From: Celeribacter baekdonensis B30
Lineage (GTDB): Bacteria > Pseudomonadota > Alphaproteobacteria > Rhodobacterales > Rhodobacteraceae
Length of the DNA: 64,000 nt
Reading direction: 5' to 3'
Assembly: GCF_000299875.1 (NCBI RefSeq)
Contig: NZ_AMRK01000004.1
Coordinates: 186,001-250,000 of the forward strand
In this document: piece by piece, positions 34,791-43,333 of the stretch
How the letters are laid out: each line of letters starts with the position of its first letter
Position numbering within the stretch: position 1 is the first letter of the stretch
The notes under the pieces: model-generated
The model's input: the letters and a program-made list of their open reading frames with translations, nothing else
Told to the model about the DNA's origin: nothing
The model's database searches: none
Position numbers and translations under genes: made by a program

Positions 34791-35742
34791 CCCAGGCCAA
34801 ACCGCCGCCAATCGCCTCGGCCACGCAGAGATCGCCGTCTTTGATCTGACCACGGGCACGGCCCACAGACATCGCCAGGGGAATCGAGGCGGCGGAGGTG
34901 TTGCCGTGGTCCTGAACGGTGACAACGACCTGATCCATCGCATGACCGAGCTTTTTCGCGGTGCCTTCGATGATGCGGATATTGGCCTGATGCGGAATGA
35001 TCCAATCAATATCGGCGGGGGTCAAACCGGCCTTGGCAATGGCGGTTTCTGCCGTTTCGGCCAGTTTTTGTACGGCTTGGCGGAACAAGGCATTGCCCTG
35101 CATCCGCAATTTGCCAGAGGTGCCGGTGGTGGAGACACCGCCATCGACATAGAGCATGTCTTTATAAGTACCATCGGAATTGAGATCGACGGAGAGGATG
35201 CCGCGATCTTCGGAGGTGCCAGCACTCTCACGCGCCTCAAGCACCAAAGCGCCCGCACCATCGCCAAACAGCACACAGGTGGAGCGATCGGTCCAATCCA
35301 TGATCCGGCTAAAGGTTTCGGCGCCGATCACCAAAACGCGTTTGACCTGACCGGAAACGATTTGGGCATTGGCGTTGGAGAGGGCATAGATGAACCCGGC
35401 ACAGACCGCTTGTACGTCAAAGGCAAAGCCGCAGGTCATGCCCAGTTCTTTTTGGATCATCGTCGCCACAGAGGGAAAGGTCAGATCCGGGGTCGAGGTG
35501 GCCACGATCACCGCATCAATGTCGGCGGCCGTCAGGCCCGCATCGGCCAGCGCAGCTCTGGCGGCGGTGGTGCCCATCATCGAGGTGGTTTCCCCCTCGG
35601 CGGCAAAATGGCGGCGTTCAATGCCGGAGCGCGAGCGAATCCATTCATCGGAAGTGTCGAGGGTTTTTTCGAACTCGGCGTTCTCAACCACACGTTTGGG
35701 AAGGTAGTGGCCCACCCCCGTGATAACTGCCCGGATAGTCAT
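34768..35742 (-). CDS. fabH: Beta-ketoacyl-ACP synthase III
   Basis: Condenses acetyl-CoA with malonyl-ACP to start fatty-acid synthesis. The 324-residue thiolase-fold enzyme has its catalytic triad in place: Cys114 in QAVCAGFIY, His251 in IIPHQANIRI and Asn281 in DHGNTSAASIP. The C-terminal GGGLAWGAVVLRW is intact. It is downstream of plsX by 12 bp and upstream of ihfA by 170 bp. The end of the gene is duplicated immediately after its stop. Confidence 0.97.
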   Translation of the reverse strand: MTIRAVITGVGHYLPKRVVENAEFEKTLDTSDEWIRSRSGIERRHFAAEGETTSMMGTTAARAALADAGLTAADIDAVIVATSTPDLTFPSVATMIQKELGMTCGFAFDVQAVCAGFIYALSNANAQIVSGQVKRVLVIGAETFSRIMDWTDRSTCVLFGDGAGALVLEARESAGTSEDRGILSVDLNSDGTYKDMLYVDGGVSTTGTSGKLRMQGNALFRQAVQKLAETAETAIAKAGLTPADIDWIIPHQANIRIIEGTAKKLGHAMDQVVVTVQDHGNTSAASIPLAMSVGRARGQIKDGDLCVAEAIGGGLAWGAVVLRW

Positions 35743-35754
35743 GGCTTTGCCGCC

Positions 35755-36900
35755 TTATTTTGGTTGTGACGTTCCGTCATTTTGCGCTGAGGCGACGGCA
35801 GATGCAACCCGTGCCGCCAAACGTTCGGAAAAACCCGAGGCGGAGAGTTCATAGGCCAATTTGATCGCGGCAGAGACGCCGGTGGCGTCCGCCGAGCCAT
35901 GGGATTTGACCACGGTGCCTCTGAGGCCAAGGAACACACCGCCATTGACGCGGCGCGGGTCGATTCGCTTTTGCAGGCGTTTGAGCGAGGTCAAAGCGAG
36001 CAGGGCGGCGATGCGCGACAGCGGCGTGGCCTTGAACGCTTCTTTGAGGAAATCACCCACGAGTTTCGCCGTGCCCTCGCCGGTTTTCAACGCGACATTG
36101 CCGGTGAACCCGTCGGTGACGATGACATCGACCTTATCGCCGGGAATATCGCCGCCTTCGATGAATCCCATAAACTCATAGCCACCAATGCCAGAAGCGT
36201 TGGCGATCAGATCCTGGGCCGCTTTCAATTCGGCGCGGCCTTTGTGCTCTTCGGTGCCGACGTTCAAAAGACCGACGCGCGGGACATTGAGGTTGAGGCC
36301 GTTGCGGGCATAGGAGGCGCCCATCATCGCATATTGCAAAAGGTCGCGTTCATCGGCGCGAATATCCGCGCCGACGTCAAGCATGACGTTAAAGCCCTGC
36401 GGATTGCGCGAGGGCCAGAGGCAGGCAATGGCGGGGCGGTTGATGCCGTCGAGCTTGCGCAGGCGGATCATCGAGGTGGCCATCAGCGCGCCGGTGTTGC
36501 CACAGGACACACAGGCCTGCGCTTCACCGTCTTTGACGGCATCAATGGCGGAGCGCATGGAGGTATCGGCGCGGCGCATCGCTTGTGATGGCTTTTCATC
36601 CATGCGCACAACGCCGGGCACATCGCGGATGTCCACACGATCTTTCAAAATCTTGCGCTTGCGCACAAGTTTATCAAGCTCGTCACCGGGCCCGTGCAGG
36701 ATGAAATTCAAATGGGGGTTTTTGGACGCAGAACGTGCAATGCCGGCGACAATGGTCGCCGGCCCACGATCGCCACCCATGGCGTCGATAGAAAGCGTGA
36801 CCTGAAGGCCCCCGCGCGCACCAAGCCGCCCTTTCGTCTCATCAATCCGACCCGGAACATCCGAGTCGGTCATAGGAGAGGAGGGAACGGGTGTGCTCAT
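35755..36900 (-). CDS. plsX: Phosphate acyltransferase PlsX
   Basis: Makes acyl-phosphate from acyl-ACP for phospholipid synthesis. The 381-residue protein has LSIDAMGGDRGPATIVAGI near the N-terminus, VSCGNTGALMATSMIRLRKLDGINRPAI, and VIVTDGFTGNVALKTGEGTAKLVGDFL, all family hallmarks. About 33 residues precede the usual start of the fold, which is longer than in typical PlsX, but no better start is visible. It is followed by fabH (12 bp) and preceded by rpmF (32 bp), the classic rpmF-plsX-fabH order. Confidence 0.95.
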   Translation of the reverse strand: MSTPVPSSPMTDSDVPGRIDETKGRLGARGGLQVTLSIDAMGGDRGPATIVAGIARSASKNPHLNFILHGPGDELDKLVRKRKILKDRVDIRDVPGVVRMDEKPSQAMRRADTSMRSAIDAVKDGEAQACVSCGNTGALMATSMIRLRKLDGINRPAIACLWPSRNPQGFNVMLDVGADIRADERDLLQYAMMGASYARNGLNLNVPRVGLLNVGTEEHKGRAELKAAQDLIANASGIGGYEFMGFIEGGDIPGDKVDVIVTDGFTGNVALKTGEGTAKLVGDFLKEAFKATPLSRIAALLALTSLKRLQKRIDPRRVNGGVFLGLRGTVVKSHGSADATGVSAAIKLAYELSASGFSERLAARVASAVASAQNDGTSQPK

Positions 36901-36932
36901 GCTCTTAGCGGCATCAGGGCAGTCAAACGCGC

Positions 36933-37139
36933 TTATGCTGCGTCGTCGTCGAGATCAATCTCGTCGGCTTGTGCAACGACTTCGCGGTCGTCGTAGTGGC
37001 CACATGCGCCACAGACGTGGTGCGGGCGTTTCAATTCGCCACAGTTCGGGCATTCTGCCGGATTGCCAGCAACCAATGCGTCGTGCGCGCGGCGCATGTT
37101 CCGCTTGGAGCGGGTGACTTTATTCTGAGGAACAGCCAT
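36933..37139 (-). CDS. rpmF: 50S ribosomal protein L32
   Basis: Structural ribosomal protein of 68 residues. The basic N-terminus [22 protein letters not shown] is followed by two zinc-ligand pairs (Cys30/Cys33 in CPNCG and Cys43/Cys46 in CGACG), so this is the zinc-binding form. The C-terminus is acidic. The start at 37139 is fixed by the conserved N-terminus and a GAGG site. It heads the rpmF-plsX-fabH unit, but it is separated from yceD by 332 bp, more than usual. Confidence 0.96.
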   Translation of the reverse strand: MAVPQNKVTRSKRNMRRAHDALVAGNPAECPNCGELKRPHHVCGACGHYDDREVVAQADEIDLDDDAA

Positions 37140-37471
37140 GTCTCGACCTCGGGTTCGTGGGGATCTGATCCGCCTTTGCTGCGGGCCCCTAGGTGGGCGG
37201 GGCCGTGGCCCCATATACATTCGGGTGTTATCCCGATCAATTCTCGGCGCTTCATAGGGCTTCGCGGGCAGAGTGTAAACCATGCAGTTTGACCCTGTCG
37301 TTTCACATGGAGAGGCGCATAGTCTTGGTCCATGACACTGTCAGGACCGATCTCATGCGCCACACATGCCACAGGCAAAACCGTTACGGGAAGCGAGGCC
37401 GGGAACATACTCGGAATCTTGACGCGTGCAACCTTTTTGTTTGGTCTCGGTTTACGCGCCTTTTTCTGGGC
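37140..37471. other. 332-bp gap between yceD and rpmF
   Basis: No gene is supported on either strand. It contains a GGGGCC-GT-GGCCCC hairpin (37199-37212) inside an 18-base stretch (37193-37210) identical to 12666-12683. The sequence may be the leader and promoter of rpmF, which would then be transcribed apart from yceD. Confidence 0.5.
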
Positions 37472-38038
37472 TCAACTGTCGTCTTTTCCAAGCATATCAC
37501 GCAGCGCCTTCAGGCTGGCAAAAGGCTTTGTATCCTCATCGAGCAAAGGCGCTTTGCCCGGCTCGGTGATCTGGGCACTGACGGTTTCGACCCCTTCGGC
37601 GCGGGGATAATCGGGCGCGGCAAGCGCAAGCGCCTCTTCGGCCACCAAAGACAGCAACAAGGTTGCGGGCAAAGGTTCGATCGTGTCGTCCTCAGGCGCT
37701 TCGATTTCTGCATCAGCCACGTCGATCTCATCTGTGTGATCGGCCAGATAGGTGCGCGAGAGCGGCGTATCAATCCGCGTGGTGACCGGCGCAAGCGTGG
37801 CCACACAGGGCTGAACCACCGTCGCACCCAGCGTTCCGGTCAATTGCCAGTCGCGTTTGCCGATGGGGGTCAGTTTGCCTTCAAATCGCAATTTTTTCAC
37901 CGCGGACAGGCCGAGTGCCGTGGCCAGCACCTCCATGTCTTCCGAGGTGGGGATGAGGCGGAACGGGTGAGCGTGGGCATTTGAGAGATCGCGCAAGCGC
38001 AACTCAGTGCCCCAGCTTGTCAAACCGTCGTGTCCCAT
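37472..38038 (-). CDS. YceD family (DUF177) protein
   Basis: A 188-residue protein of the YceD/DUF177 family, linked to 23S rRNA accumulation in bacteria and plants. The family core is visible as LRFEGKLTPIGKRDWQLTGTLGATVVQPCVATLAPVTTRI with a conserved Cys, followed by acidic residues and LSLVAEEALALAAPDYPRAEG. The C-terminus is KPFASLKALRDMLGKDDS. It lies upstream of rpmF on the same strand, the usual neighbour, though with an unusually long gap. It is divergent from bamE. Confidence 0.88.
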   Translation of the reverse strand: MGHDGLTSWGTELRLRDLSNAHAHPFRLIPTSEDMEVLATALGLSAVKKLRFEGKLTPIGKRDWQLTGTLGATVVQPCVATLAPVTTRIDTPLSRTYLADHTDEIDVADAEIEAPEDDTIEPLPATLLLSLVAEEALALAAPDYPRAEGVETVSAQITEPGKAPLLDEDTKPFASLKALRDMLGKDDS

Positions 38039-38151
38039 GTTGGATGTCTCCTTGATCGTCGGGCGCTGTTTCTATAAGCCGGATACGAGGCGCGCGCGCA
38101 CAAGGCAAGAGGGGGCACATGTCCACACGCATTTTCCCAAAAGGACCGACC

Positions 38152-38604
38152 ATGAGATTGAACCGCATTCTAGGGCTCTCTTTGGGCGTTGTCTTTGCTG
38201 TTGTTTTGTCCGGCTGTGTCGCGCAATACCGCAATCATGGCTATGTCCCCTCTGAGGAGGCTTTGGCGCAGGTTGTCGTGGGTGTGGACACCAAGGACAC
38301 GGTCTCTGATGTGATCGGCGTCCCCGGCACCGAGGGCATTTTGGACAGTTCCGGGTGGTATTATGTCCGCTCGCAATTCCGTCACATGGGGGCACTTGCG
38401 CCCAAAGAGGTGGACCGTCAGGTCGTTGCCATCTCCTTTGATTCGCGTGGCACGGTCAGCAATATCGAACGGTTCGGGTTGGAAAAGGGCCGTGTCGTGG
38501 TCTTGTCGCGTCGTGTGACCGTGGCCAACACCAAAGGCACCACCTTTATCAAACAGTTGTTTGGCAACTTGGGGCAGATTTCCGCCGATCAATTGTTGCA
38601 ATAA
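38152..38604 (+). CDS. bamE: Outer-membrane assembly lipoprotein BamE
   Basis: Small subunit of the BAM complex. The 150-residue protein has a lipoprotein signal with the lipobox VLSGC (Cys22 by this start) and a SmpA/OmlA domain: YVPSEEALAQVVVGVDTKDTVSDVIGVPGTEGIL, then WYYVRSQFRHMG and VAISFDSRGTVSNIERFG. Start 38152 is chosen because it sits before the signal peptide; a codon at 38119 would add 11 residues. It is followed by a strong terminator. yceD is divergent on its left. Confidence 0.92.
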   Translation: MRLNRILGLSLGVVFAVVLSGCVAQYRNHGYVPSEEALAQVVVGVDTKDTVSDVIGVPGTEGILDSSGWYYVRSQFRHMGALAPKEVDRQVVAISFDSRGTVSNIERFGLEKGRVVVLSRRVTVANTKGTTFIKQLFGNLGQISADQLLQ

Positions 38605-38625
38605 CGTGCTGTCATATTCCGCATG

Positions 38626-38652
38626 AAAAAGCCGCCTTATGGGCGGCTTTTT
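38626..38652. terminator. Rho-independent terminator between bamE and msrB
   Basis: Perfect 11-bp arms AAAAAGCCGCC (38626-38636) and GGCGGCTTTTT (38642-38652) with loop TTATG. A-run and T-run on both sides make it bidirectional for the convergent genes. Confidence 0.92.
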
Positions 38653-38691
38653 GTTTGGCGGACTGTTCGGGCGTTTTCGCCTTACCCTGCC

Positions 38692-39099
38692 TTATCCTTC
38701 CGCGCCCTCATTCGGTTCAAACCGGATCGACACGCCGTTGATGCAATAGCGCATCCCGGTTTTGTCCTGAGGCCCGTCGGGAAACACATGGCCCAGATGC
38801 GCGCCGCAATCGTCGCAATGCACCTCGACCCGCACCATGCCATGCGACAGATCGCGGGTTTCGGCCACGGGCGCGCCCTCTTTGGTGGCGTAAAACGCAG
38901 GCCAACCACAGTGGCTTTCATATTTGGTCTCTTGGCTAAACAGCTCCGCGCCACAGCAGGCGCATTTAAACGACCCGGCCGATTTCGGAAAACCGGGATG
39001 CGAAAATGGCCGCTCTGTGCCGGCCAGTCGCGTCACGCGAAAGGTCTCCGGGTCTAATGAGTCGCGCCATTCGGCCTCTGTTTTGTGAATCTTCGCCAT
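38692..39099 (-). CDS. msrB: Peptide-methionine (R)-S-oxide reductase
   Basis: Repairs oxidised methionine. The 135-residue enzyme has the zinc-site cysteines 46, 49 (CACC), 95 and 98 (CDDC), a Cys64 in the CGWPAF motif, and the catalytic Cys119 in RYCINGVSIRF. Start 39099 gives the conserved MAKIHKTEAEWRDSL. A longer open frame upstream is not coding. It stands alone between bamE and olsB. msrA is not in the window. Confidence 0.95.
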   Translation of the reverse strand: MAKIHKTEAEWRDSLDPETFRVTRLAGTERPFSHPGFPKSAGSFKCACCGAELFSQETKYESHCGWPAFYATKEGAPVAETRDLSHGMVRVEVHCDDCGAHLGHVFPDGPQDKTGMRYCINGVSIRFEPNEGAEG

Positions 39100-39276
39100 T
39101 GTGCGCACTCCTTTTGCTCTTTGGTATAGCAGATAGGGGATTGCCCGCGTGAAGCAAGCCGAACCGGGTTTCAAAAAATCGTCATGTCTTGCGGGCAAGA
39201 AGGGGAGACACCATAGTCTATAGGCGTCCCTTGTTCGGGACTTATTCGATGGTGAGGCTGAAAAAGGACCAGTGCC

Positions 39277-40038
39277 ATGATCCCGTTGCTCAAGGGCCGT
39301 TACACCGCCCGTTTTGCTGAGACCCGTCCCGACATCGAAGCGGCACAGCGCCTGCGTTATCTTGCCTTTATCGTCGGATCGGGCGTTCAGGGTGCAGGTC
39401 TGCGCGAAGATGGGCTTGAGGCCGATGATTTCGACGCACTCTGTCGCCACGTCTTGATCGAAGAGCGCAAGACCGGGCGGCTCGTCTGTACCTATCGTTT
39501 CCTCGATCTGGCTGGAGGGGCCGAGATCGCGCAAAGCTATTCGGCGCAGTTTTATGGCCTCGACGGTCTGGCCGATTTTGAAGGCCGGATGTTGGAAATG
39601 GGCCGGTTCTGCATCCATCCCGAAGCCCGCGACCCCGATATTTTGCGCGTCGCCTGGGGGGCGATGACCCGCTATGTCGATGAACAAGAGATCGCTTTGC
39701 TGTTTGGCTGTTCGTCCTTTCACGGCACCGAATGGAAGGACCACGCCGACGCTTTGGCCATGCTCAAACACCGCCATTTGGGGCCGAAACGGTTCCTCCC
39801 CAAGGTCAAAGCCCCCAACGTGTTCAAATTCGCCGCCCGCCTGCGCCGTAAACCCGACGCTCGCCGCGCCATGTTGAAAATGCCGCCACTTTTGAAAACC
39901 TACCTGATGATGGGCGGCTGGGTCTCTGATCACGCCGTCGTGGACCGTGACCTTGGCACGATGCATGTGTTCACTGGGGTGGAAATCAACGCCATCCCAC
40001 CCGCGCGCAAGAAGTTGTTACGGGCTGTTGCGGGGTGA
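39277..40038 (+). CDS. olsB: L-ornithine N-alpha-acyltransferase (OlsB-like)
   Basis: Transfers a 3-hydroxyacyl chain from ACP to ornithine, the first step of ornithine-lipid synthesis. The 253-residue GNAT-like protein has QRLRYLAFIVGSG near the N-terminus, a VCTYRFLDL strand, the EMGRFCIHPEARDPDILRVAWGAMTRYVDEQEI segment typical of OlsB, and LFGCSSFHGTE. The partner acyltransferase gene olsA, which in some relatives follows olsB, is not here; an A+T-richer SDR gene occupies the downstream side. Ornithine lipids are abundant in Roseobacter-group bacteria, which fits. Confidence 0.86.
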   Translation: MIPLLKGRYTARFAETRPDIEAAQRLRYLAFIVGSGVQGAGLREDGLEADDFDALCRHVLIEERKTGRLVCTYRFLDLAGGAEIAQSYSAQFYGLDGLADFEGRMLEMGRFCIHPEARDPDILRVAWGAMTRYVDEQEIALLFGCSSFHGTEWKDHADALAMLKHRHLGPKRFLPKVKAPNVFKFAARLRRKPDARRAMLKMPPLLKTYLMMGGWVSDHAVVDRDLGTMHVFTGVEINAIPPARKKLLRAVAG

Positions 40039-40150
40039 CGGGGGCGGTTTGAAGGGCTGATTTTAGCCATTTGCGTTTCGGCGTTACGATCAGAGAGTGA
40101 TAGCGGAGCTTCACAGTGTTGCGCTTTGATGACGGCAATGCAGATTTTGT

Positions 40151-40179
40151 TGCCGTTGGTCACGATGCAACCAACGGCA
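40151..40179. terminator. Hairpin between olsB and the SDR gene
   Basis: Perfect 10-bp arms TGCCGTTGGT (40151-40160) and ACCAACGGCA (40170-40179) with a nine-base loop, six bases after the SDR stop. On the plus strand it is followed by GCTTTTC. It is likely the shared terminator of the convergent genes. Confidence 0.65.
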
Positions 40180-40184
40180 GCTTT

Positions 40185-40946
40185 TCAAAGCAAACGGGTC
40201 GCCATGCCGCCGTCAACGGCCAACGGGGAGCCCGTTACAAAGCTGGCTCTGTCGGACAATAAGAATAAAGCAGATTGAGCAATTTCCTTAGGTTGAGCCA
40301 TACGTTTCATGGGGTGTAAACTGGCGATGAAATCGTGCGTTTCAGGATCATCACCAGCCATATCGGTTTTTGTGCCACCCGGCAGAATGGTGTTGATGCG
40401 AACACCATTTGCCGCATGATCGGATGCCAAAGATTGCATGAGCCCAATCAAGCCTGCCTTCGAAGCGGCATAGGCTCCCATGCCGGGCATCCCCCCATTG
40501 CTGAAACCCACAAAAGTGCCCGTGAATACGATAGATCCTCCTCCACGTTTCTCAATTGCCGGAATCTGAGCCTTTGCCGCGAAGAACGCGCTGGTTAGGT
40601 TTGTCGCAAGAACTGATTGCCAAGTACCTGAATCCATTTTTGGAATTGGCCCCATATCGCCCATAATGCCGGCATTGTTAAATGCGCCATCAAGACCGCC
40701 AAACTGCTTTTCAGCCAGGTCGACAAGATCTCTGGAATAGGTTTCGTCCGTCACATCGCCCGCAAGGCAAACGGCACGTCCATTGCTTTGTGCAATTTGT
40801 TCGACGAGTGTATTCAGTTCGGGTTCACGGCGGGCACCCAGCACAACATTTGCCCCCTCTGCGGCAAACAAAAGCGCTGCAGCAGCACCTATGCCGCTAC
40901 TCGCCCCTGTGATGATAATTGTCTTGTCTTTCAGTTCCATGGTCAT
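40185..40946 (-). CDS. SDR-family oxidoreductase, probably acquired
   Basis: A 253-residue classical short-chain dehydrogenase/reductase of unknown substrate. The NAD(P) motif TGASSGIG (residues 13-20), NNAG (90-93) and the active-site YAASK (Tyr159, Lys163) are present. In the FTGTFVGF strand the position usually held by the catalytic Ser appears to be Thr144, although the alignment is by eye. The C-terminus SFVTGSPLAVDGG is typical. The gene and its flanks are visibly more A+T-rich than neighbouring genes, with less G/C-biased codon use. It has a hairpin after it and a perfect inverted repeat about 50 bp before it, and it interrupts the region after olsB. These suggest horizontal transfer. 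Confidence 0.85.
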   Translation of the reverse strand: MTMELKDKTIIITGASSGIGAAAALLFAAEGANVVLGARREPELNTLVEQIAQSNGRAVCLAGDVTDETYSRDLVDLAEKQFGGLDGAFNNAGIMGDMGPIPKMDSGTWQSVLATNLTSAFFAAKAQIPAIEKRGGGSIVFTGTFVGFSNGGMPGMGAYAASKAGLIGLMQSLASDHAANGVRINTILPGGTKTDMAGDDPETHDFIASLHPMKRMAQPKEIAQSALFLLSDRASFVTGSPLAVDGGMATRLL

Positions 40947-41277
40947 GCCTTTCTATATTTGCATGCCAAACAAATAGGGAAAGAGGTGCCGCCAACTCGA
41001 CCCGTTTCTTGCGCGTGTTGAGCCAACTGAATCGAAATCGCAAGAAACGGGTCGGCTTATGGTCTGCAAACTGGAGCTGCTGCGCGCGCCTTGCAGCATC
41101 GGATACATGGACACTCAACGGCCAGACGCCGCACCTTTGCCCAAGGGCGGCTTTGGTGAGACGGTCACAGTTTGCAACGCCTGCTCTCTGCTCACTTCGG
41201 CCCTAAGTCGCCGCGCCACATCCCCATCCCCTCCGTTCCCCGTTGACCTTTCGTGCGGCGCACAGTAGCGGTGCGGC
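40947..41277. other. 331-bp intergenic region between SDR and uup
   Basis: It holds the 16-bp inverted repeat (40998-41054). The stretch from 41055 to 41277 shows no convincing gene on either strand and no terminator; any mobile-element identity is unproven. The SDR promoter should be in 40950-41000. Confidence 0.5.
40998..41054. repeat. Perfect 16-bp inverted repeat with a 25-bp spacer
   Basis: CGACCCGTTTCTTGCG (40998-41013) and its exact complement CGCAAGAAACGGGTCG (41039-41054). No T-run follows, so it is not a typical terminator. It could be an operator, a folded leader or an element-end remnant. Confidence 0.9.
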
Positions 41278-43125
41278 ATGGCACGCGCACCCGTCTTACA
41301 GCTCTCCGACATTTCCCTCACTTTTGGGGGAGATCCCGTATTTGATGGCCTTGGCCTTGTGGTTCAGGAGGGTGACCGTGTCGCCCTTGTGGGGCGCAAT
41401 GGGTCGGGGAAATCGACTTTGCTTAAGGTCATGGCCGGGCTGGTTGAACCGGACCGGGGATCGCGGGTTTTGGGGCCGGGGATCACGGTCGGCTATATGG
41501 AGCAGGACCCGGACCTGTCGGGTTTTGCCACTTTGGGCGATTTTGCTGCCTCAGAGCTTGATCCGGCCGAGACCTATAAAGTCGATATGGTCGCAGAGGG
41601 CCTTAAATTTAATCCCGAGACGCCGGTGGACACCGCCTCGGGGGGCGAAAAACGCCGCGCCGCCTTGGCCAAACTATTGGCCGAAGCGCCGGGGTTGATG
41701 TTGCTCGACGAGCCGACCAACCATTTGGACATTGAGGCCATCGCCTGGCTTGAAGACGAGTTGAAATCCACCAAAACCGCCTTTGTGCTGATTTCGCACG
41801 ACCGGGCGTTTCTCAATCACCTGACCCGCGCGACGCTTTGGATCGACCGGGGCGAGGTGCGGCGCCAAGAGCAAGGGTTTGAAGCCTTTGAAGAATGGCG
41901 CGACAAGATTTGGGACGACGAGGACATGCAGCGCCACAAGTTGGATCGCAAGATCAAGGCTGAGGCGCGGTGGGCGGTTGAGGGCATTTCAGCCCGGCGC
42001 AAACGCAATCAGGGCCGGGTGCGCGCACTGCAAGACCTGCGCGCCGAACGTTCCAGCCAGATCCGCCGTCAGGGCACGGCGGCGATGGATCTTGAAGTGG
42101 CGGAGAAATCCGGCAAACGCGTGGTCGAGGCCGAAGGCATTTCCAAAAGCTTTGGCGACAAGGTGATCCTACGCGATTTCTCGATCAAAGTGGCCCGCGG
42201 CGACCGGATTGCCTTTGTCGGCCCCAATGGCGCGGGCAAAACCACGCTGTTGAAAATGCTGACCGGCGAGATGGAACCGGACACCGGCACGGTCAAGCTC
42301 GGCACCAAATTGGACATGGCGGTGTTTGACCAAAACCGCTCCAACATCCGCGAAGACCTGACTCTTTGGGAGGCGATGACGTCGGACAAAGACATGCGGG
42401 TGTCGGGCAAGGCCGATCAGGTCATGGTGCGCGGCGTGCCGAAACATGTGGTCGGCTATCTCAAAGAATTCCTCTTTACCGATGCCCAAGCGCGCGCGCC
42501 CGTGCGCTCGCTGTCTGGCGGCGAAAAGGCGCGGCTGTTGCTGGCCAAAATCATGGCGCACCCCTCGAACCTTTTGGTGCTCGATGAGCCGACCAATGAT
42601 CTCGATATCGAAACGCTCGACCTATTGCAGGAGCTTTTGACCGATTTCGAGGGCACGGTTCTGTTGGTCTCGCACGACCGTGATTTCATTGACCGGGTGG
42701 CGACGCAAACCGTGGCGATGGAAGGCGATGGCTGGGCCACGTCCTATCCCGGCGGCTGGTCGGATTATCAATCGCAACGCGGGGCTGTGGCCAAGGCGCG
42801 GGAACGCGACAGCGCCAAACAGGCGGAGCGCGCCGCGAGCAAACCGGCGGATGCCAAGCCCGCAGCGGCATCGCAAGCGCCTGCCAAGGCGAAAACCGCA
42901 CTGACTTTCACCGAAAAACACCGTCTTGAGGTTTTGCCCGACGAGATGGCGCAGATCGAAGCACAGATTGGCAAATTGTCCGAGCTTTTGGACGATCCTG
43001 ACCTGTTCACCCGCGAGCCGGTCAAGTTCAAAAAGGCCACGGATATGTTGACCGAACGCCAGGAGGCGCTCGCGCTGGCTGAGGAAGAATGGCTTACGCT
43101 TGAGGAGAAAAATTCCGACGCTTAA
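41278..43125 (+). CDS. uup: ABC-F family ATPase (Uup-like)
   Basis: A soluble duplicated ATPase of the ABC-F group that acts on ribosomes or on DNA-related processes rather than in transport. The 615-residue protein has Walker A motifs GRNGSGKST (about 40-48) and GPNGAGKTT, ABC signatures ASGGEKRRAALAKLL and LSGGEKARLLLAKIM, and Walker B LLDEPTNHLD and VLDEPTNDLD. The linker between the ATPase units is basic and helical. The Ala/Lys-rich spacer and C-terminal coiled coil (FTEKHRLEVLPDEMAQIEAQIGKLSELL) fit Uup rather than EttA. It is not a membrane transporter: there are no membrane helices. Confidence 0.9.
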   Translation: MARAPVLQLSDISLTFGGDPVFDGLGLVVQEGDRVALVGRNGSGKSTLLKVMAGLVEPDRGSRVLGPGITVGYMEQDPDLSGFATLGDFAASELDPAETYKVDMVAEGLKFNPETPVDTASGGEKRRAALAKLLAEAPGLMLLDEPTNHLDIEAIAWLEDELKSTKTAFVLISHDRAFLNHLTRATLWIDRGEVRRQEQGFEAFEEWRDKIWDDEDMQRHKLDRKIKAEARWAVEGISARRKRNQGRVRALQDLRAERSSQIRRQGTAAMDLEVAEKSGKRVVEAEGISKSFGDKVILRDFSIKVARGDRIAFVGPNGAGKTTLLKMLTGEMEPDTGTVKLGTKLDMAVFDQNRSNIREDLTLWEAMTSDKDMRVSGKADQVMVRGVPKHVVGYLKEFLFTDAQARAPVRSLSGGEKARLLLAKIMAHPSNLLVLDEPTNDLDIETLDLLQELLTDFEGTVLLVSHDRDFIDRVATQTVAMEGDGWATSYPGGWSDYQSQRGAVAKARERDSAKQAERAASKPADAKPAAASQAPAKAKTALTFTEKHRLEVLPDEMAQIEAQIGKLSELLDDPDLFTREPVKFKKATDMLTERQEALALAEEEWLTLEEKNSDA

Positions 43126-43333
43126 GTCGGGATTCTTCTTTGAAAGGGCCAATTTCGGCGGCTTCCTGCCAGAACGCCCAAATTCTTCGGCGTCTTTTGT
43201 CCCATCACAGAGTCATCACGCGGGCGTGACCTTAACCCCTCTGTTTGTTTAGGAAAAAACCATTATCTCCCTGATCGAGGTGTCGCAAACGACATCACCT
43301 TTGGACGATCCTGAGGCAGTTAAGGAGACTATT

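Noticed and set aside
37332-37610. Plus-strand open frame in the yceD-rpmF gap (92 residues)
   Set aside because: Half overlaps yceD antisense, no ribosome site and no recognisable domain; only a short hydrophobic stretch speaks for it.
39100-39966. Upstream in-frame extension of msrB by 289 codons
   Set aside because: It overlaps olsB antisense and precedes the conserved MsrB N-terminus.
40919-41206. Plus-strand open frame over the inverted repeat (95 residues)
   Set aside because: It crosses the SDR start region, has no ribosome site and a Cys/Ser/Arg-rich composition typical of noise.
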